Notes: generated by a model from the letters alone, not told the origin. A stretch of 64,000 bases of DNA from UBA11957 sp963603285 (GCA_963603285.1 CAVCMG010000010.1:1-64000); one strand, 5' to 3'. Shown: positions 50,818-59,972, numbered from the stretch's first letter. Translations and numbers: made by a program.

Positions 50818-50846
50818 TTGCAAGTGCTCAGGCACTACCGTATAAT
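50818..50846 (+). promoter_or_regulatory. Promoter of the plsC gene
   Basis: TTGCAA (50818-50823), 17 nt and TATAAT (50841-50846) read right. The spacer contains the small palindrome GTGCTCAGGCAC. Confidence 0.8.
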
Positions 50847-50876
50847 GAAAGGCAGAAAAGAACAGGAGATTATCAT

Positions 50877-51608
50877 ATGATTCGTTTAGTACTTATTGCG
50901 CTGTTTCTGGTTATATTTTTTATTCTTTCGATACCTCTGTATCTGATCGAGTGGCTGATCGGCAAGGTGAATCCACACGCAAAGGATATTTCTTCGCTGC
51001 GTATCGTGCAGGGGGCTTTTAAGATCATTCTGTTTCTGTCGGGCTGTAAGCTGACGGTGATCGGTGAGGAGAATGTGCCAAAGGATGAGGCTGTGCTCTA
51101 CATTGGCAACCACCGCAGTTTTTTTGATGTGGTGATCACGTATGCGCGCTGTCCGGGGCTGACGGGATATCTGGCGAAGAAGGAAATTGAGAAGGTGCCG
51201 TTTCTGTCTACATGGATGCGGTATCTGTACTGTCTGTTTCTGGACCGGAAGGATATCAAACAGGGCTTAAAGACGATCCTTACGGCGATCGACTATGTAA
51301 AGAACGGGATTTCGATTTTTATTTTTCCGGAGGGAACCCGCAGTACGGGGGCTGACCAGACGGAGCTGTTGCCGTTTCATGAGGGAAGCTTTAAGGTGGC
51401 AACGAAAACAGATTGTCTGATTGTGCCGGTGGCTATGACGAATACTTCGCAGATTCTGGAGGATCATTTTCCGTTTATCCGGAAAACGGAGGTGACGCTG
51501 GAATATGGGAAGGCGTTCCGGCCGTCGGAGCTGTCGAAGGAGGATAAGAAGGTGATTGGGAGCTATACGCGGGATATTATTCAGGAGATGGTAAAGAAGA
51601 ATAGTTGA
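50877..51608 (+). CDS. plsC: 1-acyl-sn-glycerol-3-phosphate acyltransferase
   Basis: The 243-residue membrane-associated enzyme makes phosphatidic acid from lysophosphatidic acid. An N-terminal hydrophobic helix (LVLIALFLVIFFILSIPLYL) is followed by the catalytic NHRSFFD (HX4D), the glycerophosphate-binding FPEGTRS and the LPFHEGSFKVA and VPVAMTN motifs, in normal spacing. The ATG at 50877 has AGGAGA before it; a longer frame upstream lacks a site. It is monocistronic, with a promoter and a strong terminator. Confidence 0.95.
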   Translation: MIRLVLIALFLVIFFILSIPLYLIEWLIGKVNPHAKDISSLRIVQGAFKIILFLSGCKLTVIGEENVPKDEAVLYIGNHRSFFDVVITYARCPGLTGYLAKKEIEKVPFLSTWMRYLYCLFLDRKDIKQGLKTILTAIDYVKNGISIFIFPEGTRSTGADQTELLPFHEGSFKVATKTDCLIVPVAMTNTSQILEDHFPFIRKTEVTLEYGKAFRPSELSKEDKKVIGSYTRDIIQEMVKKNS

Positions 51609-51616
51609 ACATAGTA

Positions 51617-51655
51617 TAGCGGCAGGCTGATCATACAGCCTGCCGCTAAATTTTT
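51617..51655 (+). terminator. Terminator of plsC
   Basis: A perfect 13-bp stem (51617-51629 with 51636-51648) is followed by AAATTTTT. It overlaps the region just past the murF stop; on the minus strand it has no T-run. Confidence 0.9.
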
Positions 51656-53024
51656 ACATAGTCTTGAAGGCTTCTACGATTTTCTCGAAGTGCATGAAAT
51701 GAGAAGCTTTTACAAGGATCGTGTCTCCGGGTGCGGTCAGGTTGATAAGATTCTCGAGAATTTCGTCGAGGATGGCAAAGTGTTTGGTCACGAGGGACGG
51801 ATTAGCTTCTTTTGCCTTCTGTTCGAGACCTTTTGTGAGGGTTCCGACGGTGTAAAGGACATCAATCTTTAATGTTCCGGCGAAGGTGCCGACTTCTTCA
51901 TGGAGGGCAGCTTCATTTTCGCCTAGTTCGCCCATGTCGCCGAGGATGGCTATGCGGCGGCCCTGGCCTTCTTCGAGGATCTGGAGGGAGGCTTTCATGG
52001 AGACGGGGTTGGCGTTGTAGCAGTCGTCTACGACGACGCGGCCGGCGAGGTCTAAGATGTTAAAGCGGCCGCTTAAGGGTTTCAGTTTTTCGATACCGGC
52101 GCAGATTTCTGGCAGGGTCATGTCAAAGGCGAGGCCGACGGCGGTTCCGGCGAGGGCGTTATAGACCATGTGGCTGCCGGGGAGGGGGATCTGTACGGTG
52201 CAGGTCTGTCCGTCGGCGTGGATCTGGCAGCGGGTGCCTTTGAGACCCATGGGCTCGATCTGGTCTGCCCAGACGGGGAAATCGCTGTTTAAGCCGAAGA
52301 ATACGGGCTGTTTGCCGTGTACTTCTGTAATCTGGCACAGCTTGTCGTCGTCTCCGTTGACGATGACTGTGCCGTCTTTCTGCAGCCAGTCAAACATTTC
52401 TGTCTTGGCTTTGAAGATGCCGTCTCTGGTTTTTAAATTTTCCAGATGGCACCAGCCGATATTGGTTACGACGCCGACCTTCGGGCGGGCGATCTTTGCC
52501 AGGCGGGTCATTTCGCCAAAGTTGCTGATACCCATTTCCAGTACAGCGATCTCATCTTCGTCGCGCAGGCGAAATACGGTCAGGGGCAGTCCCAGTTCGT
52601 TATTGAAATTTCCCAGAGTTTTTAAGACACGGTATTTTTCACCCAGAACGGCGGCAATCATTTCCTTGGTGCTGGTCTTTCCGACGCTGCCGGTGATGCC
52701 TACCACGGGAATATTGAGGATTTTCAAATAGGCTTCGGCCAGATCCTTTACAGCCTGCAGGGAGGATTCTACTTTGATCCACGGATAGGTGGTCTCACCA
52801 AGCTCCTGCTCGGACAGGGTGACCAGCGCGCCTTTTTCCATGACCTGCGGGATAAAGCTGTGGCCATCCACTCTTGCGCCGACGATGGGCACATATAAAC
52901 AGCCGGCTTCGATCTTACGGCTGTCTGTGCTCACGGCTGTGATTTCTGTGTCCACACCATCCTGCGGGCCGTGATATGTGCCGTGGCAGACTTCTGTAAT
53001 CTTTCTGATGGTTAATTCTTTCAT
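51654..53024 (-). CDS. murF: UDP-N-acetylmuramoyl-tripeptide--D-alanyl-D-alanine ligase
   Basis: The 456-residue Mur ligase adds D-Ala-D-Ala to the UDP-muramoyl-tripeptide in the cytosol. The ATP loop GITGSVGKTSTKEM, EMGISNFGEMTRLA, NIGWCHLENL and DDCYNANPVSMKASL match MurF. The frame runs up to 53120, but MKELTIRKITEVC at 53024 is the usual family start; its ribosome-binding site is weak. The gene for the enzyme that makes D-Ala-D-Ala (ddl) lies just upstream on the same strand, separated by a hairpin. Confidence 0.95.
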   Translation of the reverse strand: MKELTIRKITEVCHGTYHGPQDGVDTEITAVSTDSRKIEAGCLYVPIVGARVDGHSFIPQVMEKGALVTLSEQELGETTYPWIKVESSLQAVKDLAEAYLKILNIPVVGITGSVGKTSTKEMIAAVLGEKYRVLKTLGNFNNELGLPLTVFRLRDEDEIAVLEMGISNFGEMTRLAKIARPKVGVVTNIGWCHLENLKTRDGIFKAKTEMFDWLQKDGTVIVNGDDDKLCQITEVHGKQPVFFGLNSDFPVWADQIEPMGLKGTRCQIHADGQTCTVQIPLPGSHMVYNALAGTAVGLAFDMTLPEICAGIEKLKPLSGRFNILDLAGRVVVDDCYNANPVSMKASLQILEEGQGRRIAILGDMGELGENEAALHEEVGTFAGTLKIDVLYTVGTLTKGLEQKAKEANPSLVTKHFAILDEILENLINLTAPGDTILVKASHFMHFEKIVEAFKTM

Positions 53025-53037
53025 CTTTCTTTTTAAT

Positions 53038-53079
53038 AAAACAGCCACACTGTCTGGATTTCCATACAGTGTGACAGCT
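53038..53079 (-). terminator. Hairpin between ddl and murF
   Basis: CACACTGT (53046-53053) pairs with ACAGTGTG (53066-53073), with AGC/GCT outside, then GTTTTATT on the minus strand. It may partly terminate ddl transcripts. murF would then depend on read-through, as no other promoter is obvious. Confidence 0.6.
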
Positions 53080-53156
53080 TTATCTCTCCTTACTGATTTT
53101 TTACTGCTGCGCTGTTCCAAAGATAGTATGGACAGTTTACAGTGGATCTATGGATT

Positions 53157-54176
53157 TTATGCTTCTTTGGATACTTCGATCAGGCGCATGCACAGCTGTC
53201 CGAAGTCCATGCCGATTACGGCGGCCTCCTGCGGCAGCAGACTGGTCGGGGTCATGCCCGGCAGGGTATTGGCCTCGAGACAGTACATATCGCCGTTTTC
53301 CTTCATCAGGAAGTCCAGCCGGCCATAACCTGTGATGCCGAGCGCCTTTGCGCCTGCAACGGCATACGCCTGCATTTTTTTCGTCTCGTCCTCTGTCAGA
53401 CGGGCCGGACAGTATTCCTTGGTCGCCCCCTTGGAATATTTGTTTTTGTAATCGTAGAAGCCTTCGATCGGCGCGATCTCGATGATCGGCAGTGCTTCCC
53501 CGGCGATCACACCTACGGAAAATTCACGTCCAGCGATGTATTCCTCCACAACAACCTCTTTCTCATAACGGAATGCCTCGTCAAGGGCTGCCTGCAGATC
53601 CTTTTTATCCTGTACGATGCTGACACCGACACTGGAACCGCCGCAGCACGGCTTTACAACCAGCGGAAGCGCCATATCCGCCAGTCCCTCTGCATCGGCT
53701 GAAGTGATCTTTCTGCCCATCGGAACCGGTACACCGGCGTAATGCAAAAGCTCCTTGCTCAGCGCCTTGTCCATGGAAAGCGCGCTGCTCAAATAGCCCG
53801 TACCGGTATAACGGATGCCGAACAGATCAAAAGCCGCCTGTACCTTGCCGTTTTCGCCGTCTGCACCGTGCAGCGCCAGAAATACAACATCCGCTGCCTT
53901 ACAGATTTCCAGTACCTGCGGACCGAAAAATTCCTTTTTGGACCGGATCATCTCCGGGATCTTCTCGTCAAATGAGTGGATATAGACCACATCCGCCTCG
54001 ATATCATGGATATCAGTAAAGGCCGTCTTTGCATCCACCTGCTCTGTTCCGCAGTATACGTCCAGAAGAATCGCCTGCTCTCCTCTGCTTCGCAGCGCTT
54101 TGCATACCTCCGTTCCGGATACGATGGACACGCTCCGCTCCGTACTGATTCCACCTGCTAATACAACAATTTTCAT
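53157..54176 (-). CDS. ddl: D-alanine--D-alanine ligase
   Basis: The 339-residue ATP-grasp enzyme joins two D-alanines for peptidoglycan synthesis. Key segments are GGISTERSVSIVSG, HGADGENGKVQAAFD, VKPCCGGSSVGVS and GYGRLDFLMKENGDMYCLEANTLPGMTPTSLLPQ. The omega-loop has KNKYSKGATKEY, with Tyr rather than Phe at the position that separates D-Ala from D-Lac ligases, so ordinary D-Ala-D-Ala is expected. It follows the L,D-transpeptidase gene by 12 nt. Confidence 0.96.
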   Translation of the reverse strand: MKIVVLAGGISTERSVSIVSGTEVCKALRSRGEQAILLDVYCGTEQVDAKTAFTDIHDIEADVVYIHSFDEKIPEMIRSKKEFFGPQVLEICKAADVVFLALHGADGENGKVQAAFDLFGIRYTGTGYLSSALSMDKALSKELLHYAGVPVPMGRKITSADAEGLADMALPLVVKPCCGGSSVGVSIVQDKKDLQAALDEAFRYEKEVVVEEYIAGREFSVGVIAGEALPIIEIAPIEGFYDYKNKYSKGATKEYCPARLTEDETKKMQAYAVAGAKALGITGYGRLDFLMKENGDMYCLEANTLPGMTPTSLLPQEAAVIGMDFGQLCMRLIEVSKEA

Positions 54177-54188
54177 CTCTGTCTCCTC

Positions 54189-55631
54189 TTATTCACCGTA
54201 CACAATCACCGGTGTACCTTTGCTTACGATATTATAGATCTTTTCGCAGGCTGCCCGCGGCGTATTCACGCAGCCATGGGAACCATGCTTTTTATAAATA
54301 TCCCCGCCGTACTCGCTTCTCCAGCGGTCAGCGTCATGGATACCGACATTGCCGTTAAACGGCATCCAGAAATCTACCGGGGAACGGTATTCCAGATTGT
54401 TCTCCTCGCCGAGGATCGCATCTCTCTTCTTATAAATAATAGACCAGATACCATTGGACGGTGTCTCGCTGCCCTCGACCTTTTTACCGGTAACCACCGG
54501 TGTTTCCACCTTCAGCTTGCCATCCTGATAGCAGTACATCTTCTGGTGCGTGATATCTACCTCAACATATGTACCGCCGATATCATCGGCTCCGCGGCTG
54601 GCTGCCGAATAATGGTACTCAACCTCCATATCCTTCTGCTCGCCGTTTTTGATCGCTTCGATCATCTTTGACACGGTATCGTCCTGTTTCATACGCCAGC
54701 CGTAAAATCCACCGGTCAGGGTGATCGTCTTGCCGTCGTGCTTTTTAAACTCGTGCGGTTTACCCAGCGTATCGTATTTCTTGGCCATATTCACACGGAC
54801 AAACTCCTGAATCGCCGACTCGACAAGCTCCGGCTTGCCGTCGTCACCGAGCACCGGCAGACCGTCATCGCCCTTTTTGAGCCATTCCTTGATCGTAGAT
54901 CCATCGACAACCACCTTGCGGTCATCGCCGCCAAAATCGTAGGTCAGCTTTGATGACAGGTATGTATTGATACTGTTGACCAGCGTATTCATCGCTTCAT
55001 CGTCGCTGGTAACCTCCGGTGCCAGATAACATCCGGCCTCGTCCAGATCCACCGACTCCGCATGCTCATCCACCGCCTGCAGTACCGCACTCAGAACCTT
55101 GTCAAAATCCAGCTGCGTACCCTGTACCTCCGGTACGATCTCATAGGAAGCATCCCCTTCCTTAATATATGCATTTTCCGGTGCGGTATAATTGCCTTCT
55201 TCAAAGCATTTCAGAGCCTTTAAGGCCTCACTGGCCTTGTCCTTATCGTAACTGGAGATCGCGCTGACTTCCTCATCTCTGGTCTTGAAAATCTCCATAA
55301 CCCAGGCGTAGGCATTCTGCTTTTCCAGCAGCTTGTCTACCGACTGGTCGTCCTCGTAGGTAAAGCCCAGATCCTTGGCCAGCAGACGCTCTGTGATACC
55401 GTCTCGCTCCTCGATATTGATCGCGTAGGTCATGATCTCGTCGGTGATCTGTGTTTTTACCTCATCTACGGTCATATTGCTACAGTCATAACCATTGATC
55501 TGCGTACCTTTGAAAAAGTGATTCGTATAATACCGGGCTATAGCACCGTAACAGATCGCTGCCACCAGCACAATAAACAACAGGATCCCTCCGACAACGA
55601 GTTTCCATGTCTTGATTTTCTTTTTTTCCAT
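54189..55631 (-). CDS. L,D-transpeptidase (YkuD domain) with PG-binding domains
   Basis: The 480-residue membrane-anchored protein has an N-terminal helix (LVVGGILLFIVLVAAICYGA) and two peptidoglycan-binding-4/VanW-like modules (about 40-330). Its C-terminal YkuD domain has the catalytic motif HGSHGCVNTPRAA (His, Ser, His, Gly, Cys). It crosslinks peptidoglycan by 3-3 bonds, or attaches proteins, independently of penicillin-sensitive transpeptidases. It is co-transcribed with ddl, and probably murF, making a small cell-wall operon. A TACAAT minus-10 box lies at 55672-55677. Confidence 0.95.
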   Translation of the reverse strand: MEKKKIKTWKLVVGGILLFIVLVAAICYGAIARYYTNHFFKGTQINGYDCSNMTVDEVKTQITDEIMTYAINIEERDGITERLLAKDLGFTYEDDQSVDKLLEKQNAYAWVMEIFKTRDEEVSAISSYDKDKASEALKALKCFEEGNYTAPENAYIKEGDASYEIVPEVQGTQLDFDKVLSAVLQAVDEHAESVDLDEAGCYLAPEVTSDDEAMNTLVNSINTYLSSKLTYDFGGDDRKVVVDGSTIKEWLKKGDDGLPVLGDDGKPELVESAIQEFVRVNMAKKYDTLGKPHEFKKHDGKTITLTGGFYGWRMKQDDTVSKMIEAIKNGEQKDMEVEYHYSAASRGADDIGGTYVEVDITHQKMYCYQDGKLKVETPVVTGKKVEGSETPSNGIWSIIYKKRDAILGEENNLEYRSPVDFWMPFNGNVGIHDADRWRSEYGGDIYKKHGSHGCVNTPRAACEKIYNIVSKGTPVIVYGE

Positions 55632-55783
55632 CTATATCCCCCTTGCTCATAAAATCCCCTTAATACGCCCTATTGTATCACTGATTGCCATAAGGGTAAA
55701 TAGCCGAAAAACGAAAAAAAGGTGAAGAATGTCCATGCATACACAGCCATGGACAGACCTTCTCCGATACCAGGGGGCATAGC

Positions 55784-55849
55784 AAAAGGTCTGTCACAGC
55801 TCCCGCTCCGGACTGCTTCAATGCCGGATACGGTCTGTAGCAGACCTTT
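55784..55849 (-). terminator. Probable terminator of the aspartate aminotransferase gene
   Basis: AAAGGTCTG and CAGACCTTT form the base of a large stem with inner CCGG pairings, and T residues follow on the minus strand. A second, smaller inverted repeat (GTCCATG/CATGGAC) lies at 55728-55755. Confidence 0.65.
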
Positions 55850-55885
55850 CCTTTTATCTATTTTCTTATTTCTATACGTATATAG

Positions 55886-57172
55886 TTATGCTGCCAGCAG
55901 CTTCTCCACGCTGACCAGCTTCACGCAAAGCACGAAGACCTCGGCTGCCTTTGCCAGCTCCTCCGGCGTCGGCAGTGTCGGGGCAATACGGATATTGCTG
56001 TCTTTCGGATCCTTGCCATACGGGTAGGTTGCTCCGGCTCCGGTCATGACGACACCGGCCTCCTTCATCTTCGCTACGATGGCTTTGGCACAGCCCTCCA
56101 TGGCATCAAAGGAAATGAAGTAACCGCCCTTCGGATTCGACCAGCTGCCGATCTCCAGACCGCCCAGTCCCTCTTCGAGGGTATCAATGACAGCGGCAAA
56201 TTTCGGACGGATCAGCTCGGCATGCTTCATCATATGGGCTTTCAGATGCTCGATATCGCCAAAGAATCTTGCATGGCGCAGCTGATTGATCTTGTCGTGA
56301 CCGATGGTCTGGAAGGTCATCAGCTTCAGGATATCCTTGATATTTGCTTCGGATGTAAACATCGCAGCAATACCGGAACCCGGGAATGTGATCTTCGAAG
56401 TAGACATAAACTCATACACCATATCCGGATGTCCCGCCTTTGCACACTCGGAAAGGATCTCCGGGATACTGTCCTGATCATCTGCATACAGATGATGTAC
56501 GCCGTAGGCATTGTCCCAGAAGATACGGAAATCTTCGGCTACCGGCTGCAGGTTAGCGAAACGATGTACGGTCTCTGCAGAATATGTTGTACCTGTCGGG
56601 TTGGCATACATCGGTACACACCAGATACCCTTGATGGCCGGATCTTCGCTGACCAGCTTCTCCACCATGTCCATATCCGGTCCGTCAGCGTACAGCGGCA
56701 CATTGATCATCTCGATGCCAAAAGCCTCGGTAATGGCGAAATGACGGTCATAGCCCGGCACCGGACAGAGGAATTTCACCTTGTCAAGCTTTGCCCACGG
56801 TGTGGAACCCATAACGCCGTGTGTCATGGAACGGGATACGGTATCAAACATGATATTCAGGCTGGAATTACCGTAGACGATCACATTTTTATCCGATACA
56901 CCGGCCATATCTGCCATCAGTCGGCGGATTTCCGGGATACCGGTCAACACACCGTAGTTTCTGCAGTCCATGCCGTTTTCGCAATCCATGATGCTTTCAC
57001 TGTTGACAGTATCCAGCATCCCCATGGAAAGATCCAGCTGTGTCTTTGACGGCTTACCTCTGGACATATCCAGCTTCAGGCCAAGCTCTTTGACCTTTTT
57101 GTATTCCTGCTCCAGTTCCTCTTTCAGGGTGCTGAGTTTTTCACGGCTCAGACTGCTGTACGGTGTTTTCAT
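55886..57172 (-). CDS. Aspartate aminotransferase, type Ic
   Basis: The 428-residue fold-type I PLP enzyme of the Asp_aminotransf (type Ic) group opens with LDMSRGKPSKTQLDLSMGML. It then has VYGNSSLNIMFDTVSRSM, MYANPTGTTYS, WDNAYGVHHLY and the PLP lysine region MSTSKITFPGSG. It converts aspartate and 2-oxoglutarate to oxaloacetate and glutamate. The longer type Ic enzymes are common in gut Firmicutes and actinobacteria. GAGGAGGAAT precedes the ATG. A small perfect hairpin (57188-57204) lies in its 5-prime leader. Confidence 0.95.
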   Translation of the reverse strand: MKTPYSSLSREKLSTLKEELEQEYKKVKELGLKLDMSRGKPSKTQLDLSMGMLDTVNSESIMDCENGMDCRNYGVLTGIPEIRRLMADMAGVSDKNVIVYGNSSLNIMFDTVSRSMTHGVMGSTPWAKLDKVKFLCPVPGYDRHFAITEAFGIEMINVPLYADGPDMDMVEKLVSEDPAIKGIWCVPMYANPTGTTYSAETVHRFANLQPVAEDFRIFWDNAYGVHHLYADDQDSIPEILSECAKAGHPDMVYEFMSTSKITFPGSGIAAMFTSEANIKDILKLMTFQTIGHDKINQLRHARFFGDIEHLKAHMMKHAELIRPKFAAVIDTLEEGLGGLEIGSWSNPKGGYFISFDAMEGCAKAIVAKMKEAGVVMTGAGATYPYGKDPKDSNIRIAPTLPTPEELAKAAEVFVLCVKLVSVEKLLAA

Positions 57173-57620
57173 AATATTCCTCCTCAGGCAGCTTTATAAG
57201 CTGCGGTATAATCTATCACATGTATGCAGTGTCCAGAGCAACCAAATCTCCGGACGCTGTGAGGGCAACATCAGTTTGTCCATTCCACATTTTATGGATT
57301 TTCTGATACATTGTCAAGGTTTTCTTTCATTTTCGCTTTGTTTTATCCATATTTTTAGCTTTTGCACATGCAAAAATGCATTTTTAGCCTTTTTTACTTG
57401 CATTTATCAGTTGTCTTTCTTATGATTTATTACCTTTTCGAATGTCATTGTCTGTAATTGCCCGGTGTGCGGTTTCTGCATGTTCAAAAGCGGTTGTCTT
57501 TTTCTGTTTTTACAGGCATCCTGAGAGTTGCAAAACAGCATCGCTTTTTTCCCCGCTGTATGCTATAATTTTTATATCTATGTGATTTTTGAGTACAATT
57601 TTATGGAGGATATATACCGT
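57173..57620. other. Divergent intergenic region
   Basis: This 448-nt stretch carries no supported gene. It holds the leader of the aspartate aminotransferase gene on the minus strand (GAGGAGG site, the 7-bp hairpin GCAGCTT/AAGCTGC at 57188-57204 and a possible TATACC box near 57210) and, on the plus strand, the promoter of the methyltransferase gene. The middle, about 57290-57480, is very T-rich and shows nothing else. Confidence 0.6.
57561..57569 (+). promoter_or_regulatory. Extended minus-10 promoter of the methyltransferase gene
   Basis: TGCTATAAT at 57561-57569 is a perfect extended minus-10 box. No good minus-35 box lies 16-18 nt upstream, which extended minus-10 promoters can tolerate. 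Confidence 0.65.
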
Positions 57621-58490
57621 ATGTGGATTGCTGATAACTGGAAAGACTACGAAGTGCTGGACACTTCCAAGGGAGAAAAGCTGGAACGCTGGGGCGACTA
57701 TCTGCTGATCCGTCCGGATCCGCAGGTGATCTGGGATACTCCGAAAAAGAACCGGGGCTGGAAGAAATGCAACGGCCATTACCATCGCAGCAGCAAGGGT
57801 GGCGGTGACTGGGAGTTTTTTGATCTGCCGAAGCAGTGGCAGATCCATTATGGAGAGCTGACTTTTAATCTGAAGCCGTTCAGCTTTAAGCATACGGGAC
57901 TGTTTCCGGAACAGGCGGCCAACTGGGACTGGTTTGGTGATCTGATCCGCCGGGCAAACCGTTCGGTTAAGGTGTTAAATCTGTTTGCCTATACGGGTGG
58001 TGCTACGCTGGCGGCTGCGGCTGCGGGGGCGCATGTGACGCATGTGGATGCTTCGAAGGGTATGGTGACCTGGGCCAAGGAGAATGCGGCCAGTTCGGGG
58101 CTTTCGGATGCGCCGATCCGCTGGATCGTGGACGACTGTGTGAAATTTGTCCAGAGGGAGATCCGCCGGGGGAATCATTACGATGCGATCATTATGGATC
58201 CGCCGTCTTACGGACGTGGCCCGAAGGGGGAAATCTGGAAGATTGAGGAGTCGATCCATGGGCTGATCCAGTTGTGTACGGAGCTTTTGTCTGAGGATCC
58301 GCTGTTTTTCCTGGTAAATTCTTATACGACGGGGCTGCAGCCGGCAGTGTTGACATATATGATTGCTACGGAGCTGAAGAAATTTAAAGGGTTTGTACGA
58401 TCTGAAGAAATTGGATTACCAGTAACAGATGCCGGATTGGTGTTACCCTGTGGGGCAAGTGGACGGTGGTCCAGGGAAGAAATTCATTAA
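57621..58490 (+). CDS. Class I SAM-dependent methyltransferase (RlmI-like)
   Basis: The 289-residue protein has the SAM-binding VKVLNLFAYTGGATLAAAAAGAHVTHVDAS region, then IVDDCVKFVQREIRRG and DAIIMDPPSYGRG (motif IV with DPPSY). This matches the catalytic part of RlmI/RlmK-type 23S rRNA cytosine methyltransferases but lacks their N-terminal PUA domain. It probably methylates rRNA, though small-molecule substrates are possible. The ATG at 57621 follows GGAGGATAT. A palindromic element begins 7 nt after the stop. Confidence 0.9.
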   Translation: MWIADNWKDYEVLDTSKGEKLERWGDYLLIRPDPQVIWDTPKKNRGWKKCNGHYHRSSKGGGDWEFFDLPKQWQIHYGELTFNLKPFSFKHTGLFPEQAANWDWFGDLIRRANRSVKVLNLFAYTGGATLAAAAAGAHVTHVDASKGMVTWAKENAASSGLSDAPIRWIVDDCVKFVQREIRRGNHYDAIIMDPPSYGRGPKGEIWKIEESIHGLIQLCTELLSEDPLFFLVNSYTTGLQPAVLTYMIATELKKFKGFVRSEEIGLPVTDAGLVLPCGASGRWSREEIH

Positions 58491-58496
58491 GTATAA

Positions 58497-58549
58497 GACG
58501 GACGAAAGGGACGGGACGCCGGAAGGCGTCCCGTCCCTTTCTGACTTTG
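58497..58549. repeat. Palindrome with conserved flanks (copy 2), also a bidirectional terminator
   Basis: A perfect 16-bp GC-rich stem (58505-58520 with 58525-58540) and GGAA loop is framed by GACGGACGAAA (58497-58507) and TTTCTGACTTTG (58538-58549). The same 11- and 12-nt flanks enclose the unrelated 39-bp palindrome at 1005-1143. It separates convergent genes and could stop transcription both ways, although the T-run is short. Confidence 0.85.
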
Positions 58550-58553
58550 TGGA

Positions 58554-58832
58554 TCAGCCTTTGATCATTTCAAGAGCCCTAGACAGCTTCTCGTTGCCGG
58601 TAGCGAAATCGGCTACAGCGGCCTCGATACAGTCGGCGATTTCACCGCGGCCTTCGTGACGCAGGGTGTGAGCGATGTCTTTTAATTCCTCGGCATGATG
58701 GGCATTATGGGATACCATATAACCGATCAGAGCATCGGTTTCGGCATGATCACTGTGATCATGGTCGTGGTGATGATCATGTCCTTCACCGTGGGGAATG
58801 ATATTTCCGTTTTCGTCTTTTAACATATGCAT
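58554..58832 (-). CDS. Small histidine-rich metal-binding protein
   Basis: The 92-residue cytoplasmic protein has an N-terminal His/Asp-rich stretch (PHGEGHDHHHDHDHSDHAE, residues 13-31). A helical part follows with more histidines (GYMVSHNAHHAEELKDIAHTLRHEG). Such stretches bind nickel, zinc or cobalt, as in metal-storage proteins and metallochaperones. I do not recognise a named family. AAGGAGGAAG precedes the ATG. It ends next to the palindromic element at 58497-58549. Confidence 0.85.
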   Translation of the reverse strand: MHMLKDENGNIIPHGEGHDHHHDHDHSDHAETDALIGYMVSHNAHHAEELKDIAHTLRHEGRGEIADCIEAAVADFATGNEKLSRALEMIKG

Positions 58833-58950
58833 GTTTTTCTTCCTCCTTGATTATCCGGCGTATTGTCTACGTCTGATTCTTGCCATAGTATACTACAAAT
58901 TGGAAAAAAGCAAAAGCTACCCCGGGGGTTTTTCTGTTTTTTATCATAGA

Positions 58951-58979
58951 ATAAGGCAGGGAATTTTGTATTCCCTGCC
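58951..58979 (-). terminator. Terminator of the SH3-domain protein gene
   Basis: GGCAGGGAA (58955-58963) pairs with TTCCCTGCC (58971-58979), followed by TTATTCT on the minus strand. It lies 11 nt after the stop at 58991. Confidence 0.82.
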
Positions 58980-58990
58980 CTGTCGTTGAC

Positions 58991-59752
58991 TTATTTCTTT
59001 TTAAGATAGTATTTGCTGATGTAGCCAGTACACTTCTTTGCATTGGAATTTGTGTAGTATACTTTGTACCATTTTCCGTTGGATGTATCTGTTACGTGTA
59101 CGGTGTCACCTTTTTCTACAACAGTTACAACTTTGGAGGATGCGCTTGCTTTTGCTCTCATGTTGACATCCTGGGTAGCTGCGTATTTCACATCTTTTTT
59201 ACTGGAAGAGGAATTGCTCTTTGAGGATGTTTCCTTCTTTGCGGAAGATGTATTGCTGATCTTTTTCAGCTTGGCGCTGGATGCGTAGCCTCTGTATACG
59301 TCGCCATCTTCGTAGTAAACAACCTTGTACCAGCCCTTGTTGGAGGTATTGACTACGAAAAGCTTTTCGCCTTTATCTGCAATATATACGGTATCAGATG
59401 ACTGTTTTGCTTTTTCACGGATGTAGGCATCCTTGGTTACTTTATACTCGATGGCCTTCTGCAGGTCAGCAGCTTTGACATAACCTTTGAACTTTTTCTG
59501 GTTGGAATTCTGATACTCTACCTTGTACCATTTGGAATTCTTTTTGCTGGTCACCTTCATGACAGCGTCTTTCGGAAGTTCGATGACTCTGTCGTAGGAT
59601 GAACCTGCCCCTTCTTTGATGTCGGTCACCTTGGTGGTCTCATAATAGCTGACGTTGGATTTGGCCTCTACTGACTTTGGTGCTGTCACGGCCAATCCCG
59701 TAACCAGCATTACAGCCGACAGGCAAATACCCAGTTTTTTTAATGTATTCAT
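58991..59752 (-). CDS. Secreted protein with three bacterial SH3 domains
   Basis: The 253-residue precursor has a signal peptide cut near SVEAKSN. Three SH3b modules follow, at about 35-90, 95-160 and 185-250; each ends with a WYKV-x-Y pattern followed by GY. A lysine/serine linker (SAKKETSSKSNSSSSKKD) precedes the last. Such proteins bind peptidoglycan. No catalytic domain is present, so it is a wall-bound accessory or a targeting subunit. AAAGGAGGAATGG chooses the ATG at 59752. A TTGACA box at 59849-59854 with a suboptimally spaced TATAAG may be its promoter. Confidence 0.9.
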   Translation of the reverse strand: MNTLKKLGICLSAVMLVTGLAVTAPKSVEAKSNVSYYETTKVTDIKEGAGSSYDRVIELPKDAVMKVTSKKNSKWYKVEYQNSNQKKFKGYVKAADLQKAIEYKVTKDAYIREKAKQSSDTVYIADKGEKLFVVNTSNKGWYKVVYYEDGDVYRGYASSAKLKKISNTSSAKKETSSKSNSSSSKKDVKYAATQDVNMRAKASASSKVVTVVEKGDTVHVTDTSNGKWYKVYYTNSNAKKCTGYISKYYLKKK

Positions 59753-59938
59753 AACCATTCCTCCTTTTTGACAACCTGGCAAACACCTTTTAAGAATTTA
59801 CCGTTGTCAGATTCTTGATGGTTTCAGCTTATACTCTTTGCTGTGTACTGTCAACCGGACGGAATACGTCTTCACAATTATTCATATGCTGTCCTGCAAG
59901 GCAGCTGTTACCGGCAGTTTTCCGGCATATCCGGACAT

Positions 59939-59972
59939 AAAAATCCCACCGGCTTTACCGATGGGATTTTTT
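59939..59972 (-). terminator. Terminator of the nucleoside ABC transporter operon
   Basis: AAAATCCCACCGG and CCGATGGGATTTT form a stem with one G-U-type mismatch and T-runs, 30 nt after the stop codon at 60002. Confidence 0.9.

Noticed and set aside
51617..51655. Bidirectional terminator for plsC and murF
   Set aside because: The stem has a T-run only in the plus direction. On the minus strand it is followed by TACTATGTTC, so murF termination there is not supported.
56222..57049. 275-residue plus-strand frame inside the aspartate aminotransferase gene
   Set aside because: It is a shadow of a well-recognised enzyme on the other strand, with Cys/His-rich nonsense composition.
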